Assembly (NCBI GenBank): GCA_023437365.1
Contig: JAEZGK010000003.1
Location: forward strand, 1-64,000
Source of the DNA: Bacillota bacterium
GTDB taxonomy: Bacteria > Bacillota > Clostridia > Lachnospirales > Lachnospiraceae
Direction: 5' to 3'
DNA: 64,000 nt
Shown: positions 1-8,677 of the stretch, in pieces
How positions within the stretch are numbered: the stretch's first letter is position 1
How the letters are laid out: each line of letters starts with the position of its first letter
Notes under the pieces: generated by a model
The model's input: only the letters and a program-made list of their open reading frames with translations
Database searches by the model: none
What the model was told of the DNA's origin: nothing
Made by a program: the position numbers and the translations under genes

Positions 1-2004
1 ACTGACAGTAGCACTGATATCATTGACCTTTAGGATAACCTTTGCGTTTTCCCCTGCTTCCATTTTCTCCAGTTCTGAAGCAGTGAATATCTTCTTCAAT
101 TCCTCGGTGCTGCTTTGTATGTCAGCAGTAGGTGCTCCGGCTTCCCGTCTCTGCTCCTTCTGCACGGTACCGGTAATACTTGAGGCACCGCCTCCTGAAT
201 TGCCGCCACCGCCGTTATTTGGAGGTGCCACATATGCCGGTATACTGATCTTAAAGGTATCCACGCTGATATTATCCGCTATACCCTTTACTACTATATA
301 GATCTCTTTTGCTCCTGCGCTCAGTGCTGAAAGTGTGATTGTGTTTTCTGCTGCAGCGCAATCCGCTCCTGCACCACTGGTATCTATGCTTGGTTTGGCT
401 GCACCACTTTCAACCACCATGTAATAATACTTTCCTGCTTCATCGGATGTAAACTTAACCGTTGCACTGGTATCTGAGGTACGGGATACCGCTCCCGCAG
501 TCAGTGTCGGAGCATATTTGACTGTTTTAGAGGCCGGTGTAATCGTAAAAGCTTTCGGCGATGCTACCGTAACTTCTACCTTTTCGACATTCTCTACCGT
601 TATTTCTGTTATATTCAGTGTTCTTGTTGTTCCGGTTCCGCTAAAGGTACCCTTTTTAGCACCCTTGACAGTAATGTCACTTTCAGTAAGTGTAATTGGA
701 TCTTCGCTAAAGGTTAAAGTCAACTCTGTGGTTGGACTGGTACCCGAAGCTCTATTCGCTGTCAACCCTGTAAATGTTACGGGTTTTATAAATTCTGCAT
801 CTACCACGCCCGTAATCATGCCACCAGTATAGGAAAGCTGAGCAGAACCTGAAACATAACCTTTATAAATATTAGTAACGGTTCCACCCGAAATTGTTGC
901 ACTCGCACTGCTTACCTGGCTAGAATCTTCAACACCACCGAGATAAAGGTCAGTCACATTACCGCCACTAACAGTGATACTAGCTCCGCTAACAGTGTCA
1001 GCAGAATCAGAGTCTATATAGCCACCGCCAGTAATTCGACTAAAGTTTCCATTTTTAATGACTATAAATGTGTTTCCAATAACATCTGTTCCATAAACAC
1101 TATATCCTCCACCATAAACAGCGGCATTATTTACTGTTCCATTGTTAAATGTAACATGTGTATTTCCATAAACTTTACCTGATCCATATGCTCCACCATA
1201 AAAAATCCCTCCTGAGAATGATCCACCGTTAATGGTAACATTACATTCGGCAGCTGTATCACTGGAACCTACATCTGAGCCATTTCCACCGCCACAAATA
1301 ATAGCATCAGAAAACTCTCCCCCGTTGATTATAATATTTGTACTGGAAAGTATGCCAGACGACAATCCACCACCATATATACATTTCAGTCCTCCAGAAT
1401 TAACGGTTATATAGGAATCTTTAACTGTGCCTCCATAATATCCCCCACCATATATATATGTAATTGTTGCACCATCAACCAGTACATTGGTACTGCCATC
1501 AACGCTGCCAAAAAGTCCACCCCCACAAAGATCAACTATCGTTCCACCTTTAAGTGTTATATTGGTATTTCCTCTTATATTTGCAGCGCTACCATCTCCC
1601 CCACCGATAATACTTAATATTTTACCACTTAACATAGTGATTTTTGTGTCTCCATCAACTGAATTACCCTTACTTCCACCAAAGATTATGAAACCTGAAA
1701 GATCAAAACCAGCTGTAATATCTCCTGACAACCCAGCATAATAGTCATTTAAGTTAATTGGCGTTTCGACGTCTTCATCCACATCACCATCGCGATTAGA
1801 ATCAATGATTATGTTGGTATACCCTGCATTTTCTCCTGCCTGCAAAATAATGGCATTGCCATTTGCAAAAATGTATCTTTCAGTGTAAGTAATAACTACA
1901 GTCAGCGGCGACGACGCAAAAGCCTGCTTTGTACCCGTCACCGGTAACACAAACAATACAGTACACAGTAGGGTAAGCGCTACCCATAATAATTTTCTCT
2001 TCAT
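1..2004 (-). CDS. Secreted glycine-rich surface protein, C-terminus beyond window
   Basis: An open frame of 668 codons runs on the minus strand from an ATG at 2004 to the window edge without a stop, so the C-terminus is missing. A GAGGAG ribosome site lies 9 bases upstream. The start is a signal peptide (basic MKRK, hydrophobic core, exit near residue 30). Residues about 80-370 are a run of degenerate 20-25-residue units with the pattern NGGT-(x)n-YGGG, alternating Thr/Asn/Ile strands and Gly turns, as expected of a right-handed beta-helix or adhesin-like fold. Residues about 390-480 resemble a SwmB/Ig-like domain (TLTFSEDPITL, then TITPASKTV). After residue 590 there is a Gly-rich linker and the start of another domain. 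It is probably a cell-surface or extracellular structural or binding protein; its ligand is unknown. Confidence 0.8.
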   Translation of the reverse strand, partial: MKRKLLWVALTLLCTVLFVLPVTGTKQAFASSPLTVVITYTERYIFANGNAIILQAGENAGYTNIIIDSNRDGDVDEDVETPINLNDYYAGLSGDITAGFDLSGFIIFGGSKGNSVDGDTKITMLSGKILSIIGGGDGSAANIRGNTNITLKGGTIVDLCGGGLFGSVDGSTNVLVDGATITYIYGGGYYGGTVKDSYITVNSGGLKCIYGGGLSSGILSSTNIIINGGEFSDAIICGGGNGSDVGSSDTAAECNVTINGGSFSGGIFYGGAYGSGKVYGNTHVTFNNGTVNNAAVYGGGYSVYGTDVIGNTFIVIKNGNFSRITGGGYIDSDSADTVSGASITVSGGNVTDLYLGGVEDSSQVSSASATISGGTVTNIYKGYVSGSAQLSYTGGMITGVVDAEFIKPVTFTGLTANRASGTSPTTELTLTFSEDPITLTESDITVKGAKKGTFSGTGTTRTLNITEITVENVEKVEVTVASPKAFTITPASKTVKYAPTLTAGAVSRTSDTSATVKFTSDEAGKYYYMVVESGAAKPSIDTSGAGADCAAAENTITLSALSAGAKEIYIVVKGIADNISVDTFKISIPAYVAPPNNGGGGNSGGGASSITGTVQKEQRREAGAPTADIQSSTEELKKIFTASELEKMEAGENAKVILKVNDISATVS

Positions 2005-2119
2005 CGTTGTAGTCTCCTCATTTTCTTGTTTTCTTTGCCCTTTTACTTGTCACATGTTCTCTTGCTTCATTTTTTTGTTCAAATGTTGTCTTGTAACATT
2101 ATGAATAGCTTCATTCACG

Positions 2120-2473
2120 TCAAGCAGATACCGTCCCCTTAGATGTTTTCTCCTTTGGTTCTTTTTCCTTCATGAACCGGAAGCCCATCAAAAACCCCGG
2201 AAGATGATAGAGCAGTTTTCTATAGACCTGATTATAGCTATTTTGGCTCTCCCGATAGATCATGCGGCTTGTATCAAGCATTCTCTTTGCCGCCTCCGCA
2301 TTTGGGCTTCCCCTCTTTTGCCTGTAGAGGTCATAATGCATCCTAATCTGTTCTGCCGCTGCCTCCACCTCCCGGAATTTATGCATGAGTATTCGGTAGG
2401 AGACAGTAAACCACAGGCTGAGAAATGCAGCCGCACAGATTACCGCAGCAACACAGGCAATCATAGCTGCCAA
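2120..2473 (-). CDS. Small LemA-like membrane protein
   Basis: The protein has one N-terminal transmembrane segment followed by a helical, coiled-coil-like cytoplasmic or external part with Tyr/Asn-rich helices (RESQNSYNQVYRKLLYHLPGF) and a charged tail. The layout of one membrane helix followed by helical Y/N motifs is distantly similar to LemA, but this is a weak match. The frame can start at ATG 2491, but GGAGGTGATAGC sits exactly 7 bases before an in-frame TTG at 2473, which I prefer; that gives 117 residues. It is convergent with nothing and lies alone between the surface-protein gene and the sensor kinase. Its function is unknown. Confidence 0.6.
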   Translation of the reverse strand: MAAMIACVAAVICAAAFLSLWFTVSYRILMHKFREVEAAAEQIRMHYDLYRQKRGSPNAEAAKRMLDTSRMIYRESQNSYNQVYRKLLYHLPGFLMGFRFMKEKEPKEKTSKGTVSA

Positions 2474-2693
2474 GCTATCACCTCCGATCATAGTTCCTTC
2501 TGATGTGCCTCGTTTGATAGGTTTACTATAACAGAAAAAACAGCAAAAGGATTACAAAGTGCGCGAAATGTAGTTTTTTCGCCCTGAAATGTAAGAGAAT
2601 GGTTGAGATTTATCACGGCTGATGCTAAAATATAAGTGAAAGATAATCAGAAGCAGAGCAACTGCAGCTGCTTAAAGAAATTGGGGTAAAGGG

Positions 2694-3968
2694 ATGCTTA
2701 CTTTCATTGAACTAACTTACTATCTGCTAATCCTGGTATTTGGGGTACTGCTTACTGTAATGTTTGCCGGTGTTCAAAATACCTTAAGAAACCGTATTAC
2801 AGTACCATGTATGATACTCCTATTGTTTCTTGCACAGCTCCTCGGCTATCGATTGATCGGCTATGATATCACGGTTAAGCTGTATCCTGTGATGATCCAT
2901 ATTCCTATGACCTTACTGATTGCCTTCTATTTCAGACGTGGAGTGCCGGTTGCTTTCGTTTCCGTGATTTCTGCCTATCTATGCTGTAAACCCCCACAAT
3001 GGTTTGCCACTTTGGCTTTTCATCTGAGTGGGAGCAGAAATGCCTATTTTATTGTAAATACTGTCGTATTATTCCTGTTATTCTATCTTCTGAAACGTTA
3101 TGTGGTTACCTCCGTGAACCGATTAATACATCTATCGAAAAGATCCCTGCTGCTCTTTGGAATAGTTCCATTGATATACTATTTATTCGATTATGGTACA
3201 ACTATTTATACTAGTTTGTTGTTCCAGGGGACTGAGGCAGTTGTATTATTTATGCCCGCGATTACATCCATGTTTTACTTTGGTTTCATTATTTTTCATT
3301 ATAATGAGATTAAGAGGCGCAGTACTGCTGAAAATGAAAGTATCCTATTATCGGCGCAGATGAAGCAGGCCAAGAAAGATTTGAAGGAGTTTTGGGAGGT
3401 ACAGGAAAAGGCAGCAATCTATCGCCATGATATGCGTCATCACCTTAACTTAATTGCAGGCTTTCTGGTAGATGGAAATAATAAGAAAGCTTCAGAATAT
3501 ATCAACCAGGTTCAATCAGACATTCAGGAGATTACCCCGATTCGATATTGCGAAAATAATACTGTTAACCTGATTCTTTCGTATTATGCAAGCAAGGCAG
3601 AGTCCGGCAATATTACATTTAAGATAGATGCTCAGTTTCCGCAGAATAACACCATAGCTGAAACCGAGCTTTGCGCTTTGCTTTCGAACGGCTTAGAAAT
3701 TGCTTTCGGCGCCTGTTTACTGGTGGACGCTTCCCAGGCAAGAACAATTCGTTTTAATTCCGAGGTACACGAGAGAACGTTAAAGCTTACCATACAAAAC
3801 AGCTTTACCGGTGAGCTTTTCGCCGAACGCAGTCTGCCACTCTGCGATCAGCAGGAGGAAAGCTACGGCTTTAGGAGCGTGGTCATGATTATTAATAAAT
3901 ATAAAGGCAGCTATACCTATAAAGCAGAGAATGGGTTATTCACTCTGGAAATGGTCCTGCCGCTATAA
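2694..3968 (+). CDS. GHKL-type sensor histidine kinase (AgrC/CitA-like)
   Basis: This 424-residue protein has about six hydrophobic helices in residues 1-205 and a cytoplasmic kinase half. The phospho-acceptor region is YRHDMRHHLN near residue 245, typical of HPK10/AgrC-like GHKL kinases. The ATP-binding part is recognisable but eroded: the N-box reads LLSNGLEIAFGACLL and the G-box region reads YGFRSVVMIINKYKG instead of the usual GIGL. No response regulator is adjacent, so it is an orphan kinase. Peptide-sensing kinases of this class usually regulate quorum or cell-surface functions, but no cognate peptide gene is visible here. The start is supported by GGGGTAAAGGG just upstream. Confidence 0.8.
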   Translation: MLTFIELTYYLLILVFGVLLTVMFAGVQNTLRNRITVPCMILLLFLAQLLGYRLIGYDITVKLYPVMIHIPMTLLIAFYFRRGVPVAFVSVISAYLCCKPPQWFATLAFHLSGSRNAYFIVNTVVLFLLFYLLKRYVVTSVNRLIHLSKRSLLLFGIVPLIYYLFDYGTTIYTSLLFQGTEAVVLFMPAITSMFYFGFIIFHYNEIKRRSTAENESILLSAQMKQAKKDLKEFWEVQEKAAIYRHDMRHHLNLIAGFLVDGNNKKASEYINQVQSDIQEITPIRYCENNTVNLILSYYASKAESGNITFKIDAQFPQNNTIAETELCALLSNGLEIAFGACLLVDASQARTIRFNSEVHERTLKLTIQNSFTGELFAERSLPLCDQQEESYGFRSVVMIINKYKGSYTYKAENGLFTLEMVLPL

Positions 3969-4068
3969 AATCTATATTACCGTTTCGTTTGACTTTTATT
4001 GGTATCTCAGCTAGAATGAAATTGCAATATCAACCGGTTGAATACGGCAGAAAGGCGATTAAGCTTCT

Positions 4069-5013
4069 ATGGCAATCAATAAAGCAATGAGAATTGCATT
4101 GAAAGCATTATCCTATCCTGATCTGGATGTGAAGAAGACCTACAAGCTGCAAAGGCAGCTTAGGACAGCGGCTCATCCTGTCCTCAAGCCTTTATACGAG
4201 ATGTGGGATCATAAAGTGTCAATCGGGGAATATGATATTCCCGTTCGTATTTTTATGCCTCCATCTGACTTTTCTTTTAAGAAAGTTCTCATTTTCTTTC
4301 ACGGAGGCGGTTTTGTATTTGGGAATATTGATACCTATACGAATGTCTGCTCCAATATGGCAAAGCAGACCGGACATATCGTGATATCTGTAGATTACCG
4401 ACTGGCTCCGGAGTTTAAATTCCCTACAGCTCCGGAGGACTGTTATGCGGTAACCCGGGAGATATTCTTAAATGCGCAGCTTCTGGATGTAGACCCGGAG
4501 CAGATCACCCTAATCGGGGACAGTGCCGGAGGCAATCTGGCGGCGGTGGTATCCATGATGGCCAGAGACAGAGGAGAGTTCCTACCAAAAAGACAGATCC
4601 TTCTTTACCCTTCCACAGGTAGTGATCATAGTGAAACCTCACCGTATCCTTCCGTCCTAGAGAATGGGACGGACTTTCTCCTGACCTCGAAGAAGATCTG
4701 TGACTTTTTGGACTTATATATAAACAGCGAGGAAGATTTTCAGAATCCATATCTCGCACCGATTCTGTCAGAAGATTTATCAAACATGCCGGATACCCTG
4801 ATCATTACTGCCCAGTACGATCCCCTTCGGGATGAGGCTGAAATGTTCGGTAAGAAATTATATGAAGCCGGAAATCAAGTAGAGGTTTATCGGATGAAGG
4901 ATGCGCTGCATGGCTTTCTCTCCCTGCCAAAACATTTTGTCCATGTGAAGAGAAGCTACGAGCTGATTAACCGATTTCTGAATAAAGATGATACACAGAT
5001 GTTAAGTTATTGA
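4069..5013 (+). CDS. Alpha/beta hydrolase, hormone-sensitive-lipase (esterase) family
   Basis: The 314-residue product shows the HSL-family signature: oxyanion-hole motif HGGGFVFG near residue 82, nucleophile elbow GDSAGGN near residue 153, acid motif DPLRDEA near 252 and the catalytic His in ALHGF near 282. It should hydrolyse short-chain acyl esters or similar substrates in the cytoplasm; no signal peptide is present. Its stop codon overlaps the TTG that opens the next frame, and the following acyltransferase-like, zinc-ribbon and TraX-like genes run in the same direction with short gaps. An acyl-ester transfer or removal pathway is therefore plausible for the operon, but the substrate cannot be told from sequence. 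Confidence 0.88.
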   Translation: MAINKAMRIALKALSYPDLDVKKTYKLQRQLRTAAHPVLKPLYEMWDHKVSIGEYDIPVRIFMPPSDFSFKKVLIFFHGGGFVFGNIDTYTNVCSNMAKQTGHIVISVDYRLAPEFKFPTAPEDCYAVTREIFLNAQLLDVDPEQITLIGDSAGGNLAAVVSMMARDRGEFLPKRQILLYPSTGSDHSETSPYPSVLENGTDFLLTSKKICDFLDLYINSEEDFQNPYLAPILSEDLSNMPDTLIITAQYDPLRDEAEMFGKKLYEAGNQVEVYRMKDALHGFLSLPKHFVHVKRSYELINRFLNKDDTQMLSY

Positions 5014-5084
5014 AGATAAACCGGCAAAAAATCGTTAATAATTACTGGATAGAGATACCAACCGGAAAGGGGGTAGATGAATTC

Positions 5085-6353
5085 ATGACCAGAAAAAAGC
5101 CGGTGGAGTGGATGAGACTAGATAATGCAGCTAAGATATTCCCCTCGAACACCAATGAAAAGGATACGAAGGTATTCCGCTTCGTCTGTGAATTAAAGGA
5201 AGAGATTGATAAGGAAATACTGCAGCAGGCTCTCGACAAAGCCTTACCTATGTTCGAAATCTATCAGGCAGTCATAAGAAGCGGGATGTTCTGGTATTAT
5301 TTCGAAGGCACGGAAGCAAAGCCCGAGGTGGTAGAGGAGCACAAGCTGCCCTGCAGCATGCTGTATCATGCGAATCGGAGAAACCTGTTATTTGAAGTTT
5401 CTTATTATAATAAAAGAATCAACCTGGAAATGTATCATGCGTTAACCGATGGAACCGGTGCATTGGGATTTTTGAAGACAATCGTATACTATTATCTGAC
5501 AATCAAGCATGGCGAAGAATTTCAGGACAAGCTTCCGAAGCTTGATTATGATGCCTCCTTTACTCAGAAGATGGATGACAGCTTTCTGAAGCATTACAGC
5601 GGAGACAGAAGGCTGGACAAGATCAAGATAAACCGTGCATACCATATCACCGGAAGGCGCTCGATTGACAATCGTCTGCGGGTCTTAGAAGGTGAGATGT
5701 CAGTGAAGGAGGTTCTGGAGCTGGCACATCGCTATGATACGACCATGTCAGTCTATCTGACTGCCCTATATATGAAGGCAATCTCTATGGAGATGCCGTT
5801 GCGTGCGCGCAAGAATCCGGTCATTCTGACGGTTCCGGTTAATTTAAGAACCTATTTCCCTTCTGTTACCGCCAGAAATTTTTTCTGTACCATCAATATC
5901 GCTTATAACTTCAGCAAATACTCGGATCAATTGGAGGACATCATAGCTTCAGTCAAGGATAGCTTTGCGAGGGAGCTGACAGAAGAGAGGCTCAGGACTC
6001 ATATTAACCGGCTGTCAGCTTTGGAACATAATGTATTCCTGAGAATCTTCCCATTGGTAATCAAGGATTATGTTCTTAGGTTCGCCAATTACTTAAGTAA
6101 TCGGGGTATCACAGCTACCTTGTCCAATCTTGGAAGAATAACTATTGCCAAAGAGCTGGCCCCCTATATTCATCTGTTTGATTGTTTTACCAGTGCGAGA
6201 AGACCACAGATCTGTATGTGCTCTTTTGAGGATACGTTGGTGATCAGCTTTGCATCTCCCTATGTCGGAACAGATATCCAGAAGAATTTCTTCCGTATGC
6301 TGACCAACGAGGGTGTGTCCATCACCATTGCCTCAAATAATAAGGAAATTTGA
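5085..6353 (+). CDS. Condensation-domain-like acyltransferase
   Basis: This 422-residue protein belongs to the BAHD/condensation (chloramphenicol-acetyltransferase-like) fold. The active-site motif appears as YHALTDGTG (HxxxDG form) near residue 122, and the N-terminal RLDNAAKIFP block is typical of stand-alone 'alcohol acetyltransferase' relatives in Clostridia. The open frame extends back to TTG 5010 inside the hydrolase stop, but AAAGGGGG lies 11 bases before ATG 5085 and the family block begins there, so that start is preferred. It probably transfers an acyl group between a thioester and an alcohol or amine. The co-directional hydrolase, DUF6320 and TraX-like genes suggest a shared acyl-modification or lipid pathway; this is inference. 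Confidence 0.75.
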   Translation: MTRKKPVEWMRLDNAAKIFPSNTNEKDTKVFRFVCELKEEIDKEILQQALDKALPMFEIYQAVIRSGMFWYYFEGTEAKPEVVEEHKLPCSMLYHANRRNLLFEVSYYNKRINLEMYHALTDGTGALGFLKTIVYYYLTIKHGEEFQDKLPKLDYDASFTQKMDDSFLKHYSGDRRLDKIKINRAYHITGRRSIDNRLRVLEGEMSVKEVLELAHRYDTTMSVYLTALYMKAISMEMPLRARKNPVILTVPVNLRTYFPSVTARNFFCTINIAYNFSKYSDQLEDIIASVKDSFARELTEERLRTHINRLSALEHNVFLRIFPLVIKDYVLRFANYLSNRGITATLSNLGRITIAKELAPYIHLFDCFTSARRPQICMCSFEDTLVISFASPYVGTDIQKNFFRMLTNEGVSITIASNNKEI

Positions 6354-6405
6354 ATTGATTCTGAAAAGGTAAGAAGGATTCTTGATGTGAAGGAGTGGAG
6401 GTAGT

Positions 6406-7071
6406 ATGCTTACTTGTGATAATTGTAAGGTTTCCCTAAAGGACAATTATGAGGTGTGTCCGCTTTGCGGAGGGATCACCCAAGGAAACGGAGAGGGGAC
6501 GAAAGAGGTATTTCCTAATCTTCCGACAATCTTTCAGGAGTTTAACTTCTTCATTAGGCTGATGATACTTCTCTCTATTGTAGCTATTGTAGCAAGCGTT
6601 GCTGTTAATATGATATTTACCAGGGAGTCCCGCTGGTCTGTAATCGTTGCGGGAGGTGTCGGTTGCTTGTGGTTAAGCATGTACTTCATCATCCGTAAGA
6701 AAAGCAATATTCCTAAGACCATTCTCTGGCAGGTGGTTTTAATCGGTATTTTATCCGTTCTGTGGGATCGTTCCATGGGGTGGTTGGGCTGGTCCATCGA
6801 TTTTGTCATTCCGGGTATCTGTGTAGGAGCAATGATTGTTATGGCGATTTCCGCCAAGCTATTGAAAATCAGCGCCAGGGATCTGACGGTTTATTTTCTG
6901 ATTGATGCGATATTCGGGTTCGTACCTATCATATTTATTATTTTCGGAGGACTTAATATACTGTTTCCCTCCGTGATCTGCGTTGCAGCCAGCGTTATTA
7001 GTATTTCTGCTTTGATTTTATTCCAGGGGGATAATATGAAGACTGAATTAAAGAAGAAAATGCATATTTAA
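6406..7071 (+). CDS. DUF6320-type zinc-ribbon membrane protein
   Basis: The 221-residue protein starts with a zinc-ribbon (CDNCKVSL, then CPLCGG) and continues with about five or six transmembrane helices. I recognise the combination as the DUF6320 type that commonly follows the hydrolase/acyltransferase pair in Lachnospiraceae. A GGAGGTAGT precedes the ATG. The ribbon may serve as a small cytoplasmic adaptor domain. No enzymatic motif is visible, and its role in the operon is unknown. Confidence 0.8.
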   Translation: MLTCDNCKVSLKDNYEVCPLCGGITQGNGEGTKEVFPNLPTIFQEFNFFIRLMILLSIVAIVASVAVNMIFTRESRWSVIVAGGVGCLWLSMYFIIRKKSNIPKTILWQVVLIGILSVLWDRSMGWLGWSIDFVIPGICVGAMIVMAISAKLLKISARDLTVYFLIDAIFGFVPIIFIIFGGLNILFPSVICVAASVISISALILFQGDNMKTELKKKMHI

Positions 7072-7090
7072 AATAGAGAGGAAAATGCTT

Positions 7091-7762
7091 ATGAACAGTT
7101 TTCGTTTAAAATGGATTGCAATTATTACTATGATCATAGATCATGTAGCCGCCGTACTGCTGCCGCAGACTTCACCGGCTTGGATCGTTATGCGCGTCAT
7201 CGGACGACTGGCCTTTCCGATCTTTGTATTCTTGCTGGTTGAGGGCTTACATCATACCAAAAATGTAAATAAATATCTGATTCGACTCGGGGCATTTGCT
7301 CTGCTGTCAGAGGTGCCCTTTGATTTGGCTTTTTACGGAACGGTTATTGAATTTACTCATCAGAATATCTTTTTTACCTTGTTCCTCGGACTCGCCTGCA
7401 TCTATCTGATGAGCCTGGTAGAAAAGAAGTACGGAAAGAATGCAATATCGACGAATGTTCTGAATGGTGTGATTACACTTATCTTTTGCGTTATCGCATA
7501 TCTCCTTCGTACGGACTATAACTATGCAGGCATTTTATTGATCGCAGCCTTTTATCTGTTCCGTGGCAATAAGGTATTGCAGACCTTTACCCTGTTTTTC
7601 GTATCTGCATTTGTTCTCGGATACATCAACGTATTTGCTACGCTGGCCATTATCCCGATTGCTTTTTATAACAGAGAAAAGGGCAAAAGCATGAAGTATT
7701 TCTTCTATATCTTTTACCCTGCACATCTCCTTATTATAGCGGGAATTAATCTATTGCTCTAA
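7091..7762 (+). CDS. TraX family membrane protein
   Basis: This is a polytopic membrane protein of 223 residues with about eight hydrophobic helices. It has the family signatures KWIAIITMIIDHVAA at the start and RVIGRLAFPIFVFLLVEG in helix 2, as in TraX, the F-pilin N-acetylase, and its many chromosomal relatives. Those relatives are thought to be membrane acyltransferases. AGAGAGG is 9 bases before ATG 7091 and only 3 before an earlier in-frame ATG at 7085, so 7091 is preferred. It closes the four-gene run that begins with the esterase and overlaps by four bases the end of a small minus-strand gene. Confidence 0.85.
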   Translation: MNSFRLKWIAIITMIIDHVAAVLLPQTSPAWIVMRVIGRLAFPIFVFLLVEGLHHTKNVNKYLIRLGAFALLSEVPFDLAFYGTVIEFTHQNIFFTLFLGLACIYLMSLVEKKYGKNAISTNVLNGVITLIFCVIAYLLRTDYNYAGILLIAAFYLFRGNKVLQTFTLFFVSAFVLGYINVFATLAIIPIAFYNREKGKSMKYFFYIFYPAHLLIIAGINLLL

Positions 7763-7938
7763 GCTTTGGTAACAGGCTCTTTGACATGTTCGGTATACTC
7801 CTGCCGGGAGCTGTTGCGGACATGTTCTCCCGAAGCATACGACTGATTGGGATAATAGTACTTTTCATCGAAATCCCGAATGCTGCTTCGGGAAGGAAAA
7901 CGGTAATAGGTTTTTTTTACAGGTTGTTCGTAATACAT
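7759..7938 (-). CDS. Small Tyr/Ser/charged protein, 59 residues
   Basis: A minus-strand frame begins MYYEQPVKKT and ends EHVKEPVTKA. It has an excellent ribosome site, AGGAGG, 9 bases before the ATG at 7938, and stops 4 bases inside the TraX-like gene. Composition is rich in Tyr, Ser, Arg and Glu with no hydrophobic segment, so a soluble or disordered protein is expected. The plus-strand frame across the same bases (7786-7986) has no ribosome site and is likely its shadow. I do not recognise a family. The good ribosome site is the main reason to call it. Confidence 0.55.
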   Translation of the reverse strand: MYYEQPVKKTYYRFPSRSSIRDFDEKYYYPNQSYASGEHVRNSSRQEYTEHVKEPVTKA

Positions 7939-8093
7939 GCTTGCAATCCTCCTGTTATAAAACTTTTATATTGTTATTGTTCGTAAGTCTGAAAGCTTCT
8001 ATACAGGAAAAGCAGTGCAGACTGCAATGACAAATGAAAAAATACATAAAAATGGTATTAAATTCGCTCTGATATTAGGGATTGGAGATAGTT

Positions 8094-8591
8094 ATGGTAA
8101 TGTTTACTATTGCAGAGGTAAAGCAATTTATGGCAAAGCTTCTGACACAAAATACATTTGATGATTTTATTCTTCGGGAGCTGGAGCTCTCTACATTTAT
8201 GAATTACTCCGTAAACGGAAAACTGAATGAAGCTTTTTTCACCACGGAGGAGCTACAGGCACGAGGATCGGTGCGGTATGCCTTCTGGAGTGAGATCCGA
8301 AACATAGCCTATGCAATGATTAAAGGGAATAAGACACCGCTTTCCATGAAAATCGTCTTTCAGCTTCCCGAGGACCGCACAGATACCTTAATAGCACAAT
8401 CGGGTGGCAGAATTAAACCGGAAGAGGTTGGCGGCTTATATATGAATGTCAGATTCGAGAATAATGAGCTCCATATTATTACAGGTACAGCAATCAAGAC
8501 ATTTACATTGGATAAAACACTGGAACAGGAATGGGATAAGGAAGTTGCCCGAATTCTAAAGGAGCAGGGCATTGTTAGCACTCTTGCTTAA
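8094..8591 (+). CDS. DUF5721 family protein
   Basis: The protein has 165 residues when started at ATG 8094, which has GGAG 6 bases upstream; the frame itself opens at TTG 8082. It resembles the DUF5721 family seen in Lachnospiraceae: a compact alpha/beta protein with the segment FFTTEELQARGSVRYAFW and a C-terminal FTLDKTLEQEWDKEV. No catalytic motif is recognisable. Its last codons (Val-Ser-Thr-Leu-Ala-stop) are encoded inside the left arm and spacer of a CIRCE operator belonging to htpG, which constrains its C-terminus. Function is unknown. Confidence 0.75.
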   Translation: MVMFTIAEVKQFMAKLLTQNTFDDFILRELELSTFMNYSVNGKLNEAFFTTEELQARGSVRYAFWSEIRNIAYAMIKGNKTPLSMKIVFQLPEDRTDTLIAQSGGRIKPEEVGGLYMNVRFENNELHIITGTAIKTFTLDKTLEQEWDKEVARILKEQGIVSTLA

Positions 8592-8601
8592 AGAGTGCTA
8601 A
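8575..8601. promoter_or_regulatory. CIRCE operator (HrcA binding site) for htpG
   Basis: The sequence is TTAGCACTC, a 9-base spacer and GAGTGCTAA, an exact match to the CIRCE consensus. HrcA represses heat-shock genes through this element, mainly groE and dnaK operons. Here it ends 7 bases before the -35 box of the htpG promoter and covers the stop codon of the DUF5721 gene. Confidence 0.93.
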
Positions 8602-8608
8602 TTTTATC

Positions 8609-8637
8609 TTGACATTTCAAAATCACCGTATTATCAT
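8609..8637 (+). promoter_or_regulatory. Sigma-A promoter of htpG
   Basis: TTGACA and TATCAT are separated by 17 bases. The start codon lies about 35 bases further on after AAGGAG. The CIRCE operator is immediately upstream. Confidence 0.75.
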
Positions 8638-8677
8638 AACACTTGAGGAATTTATAAGACAAAGGAGTTGTTAATTT

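Noticed and set aside
7786..7986. Plus-strand 66-residue frame
   Set aside because: No ribosome site, and the minus strand carries a small gene with a strong AGGAGG over the same bases.
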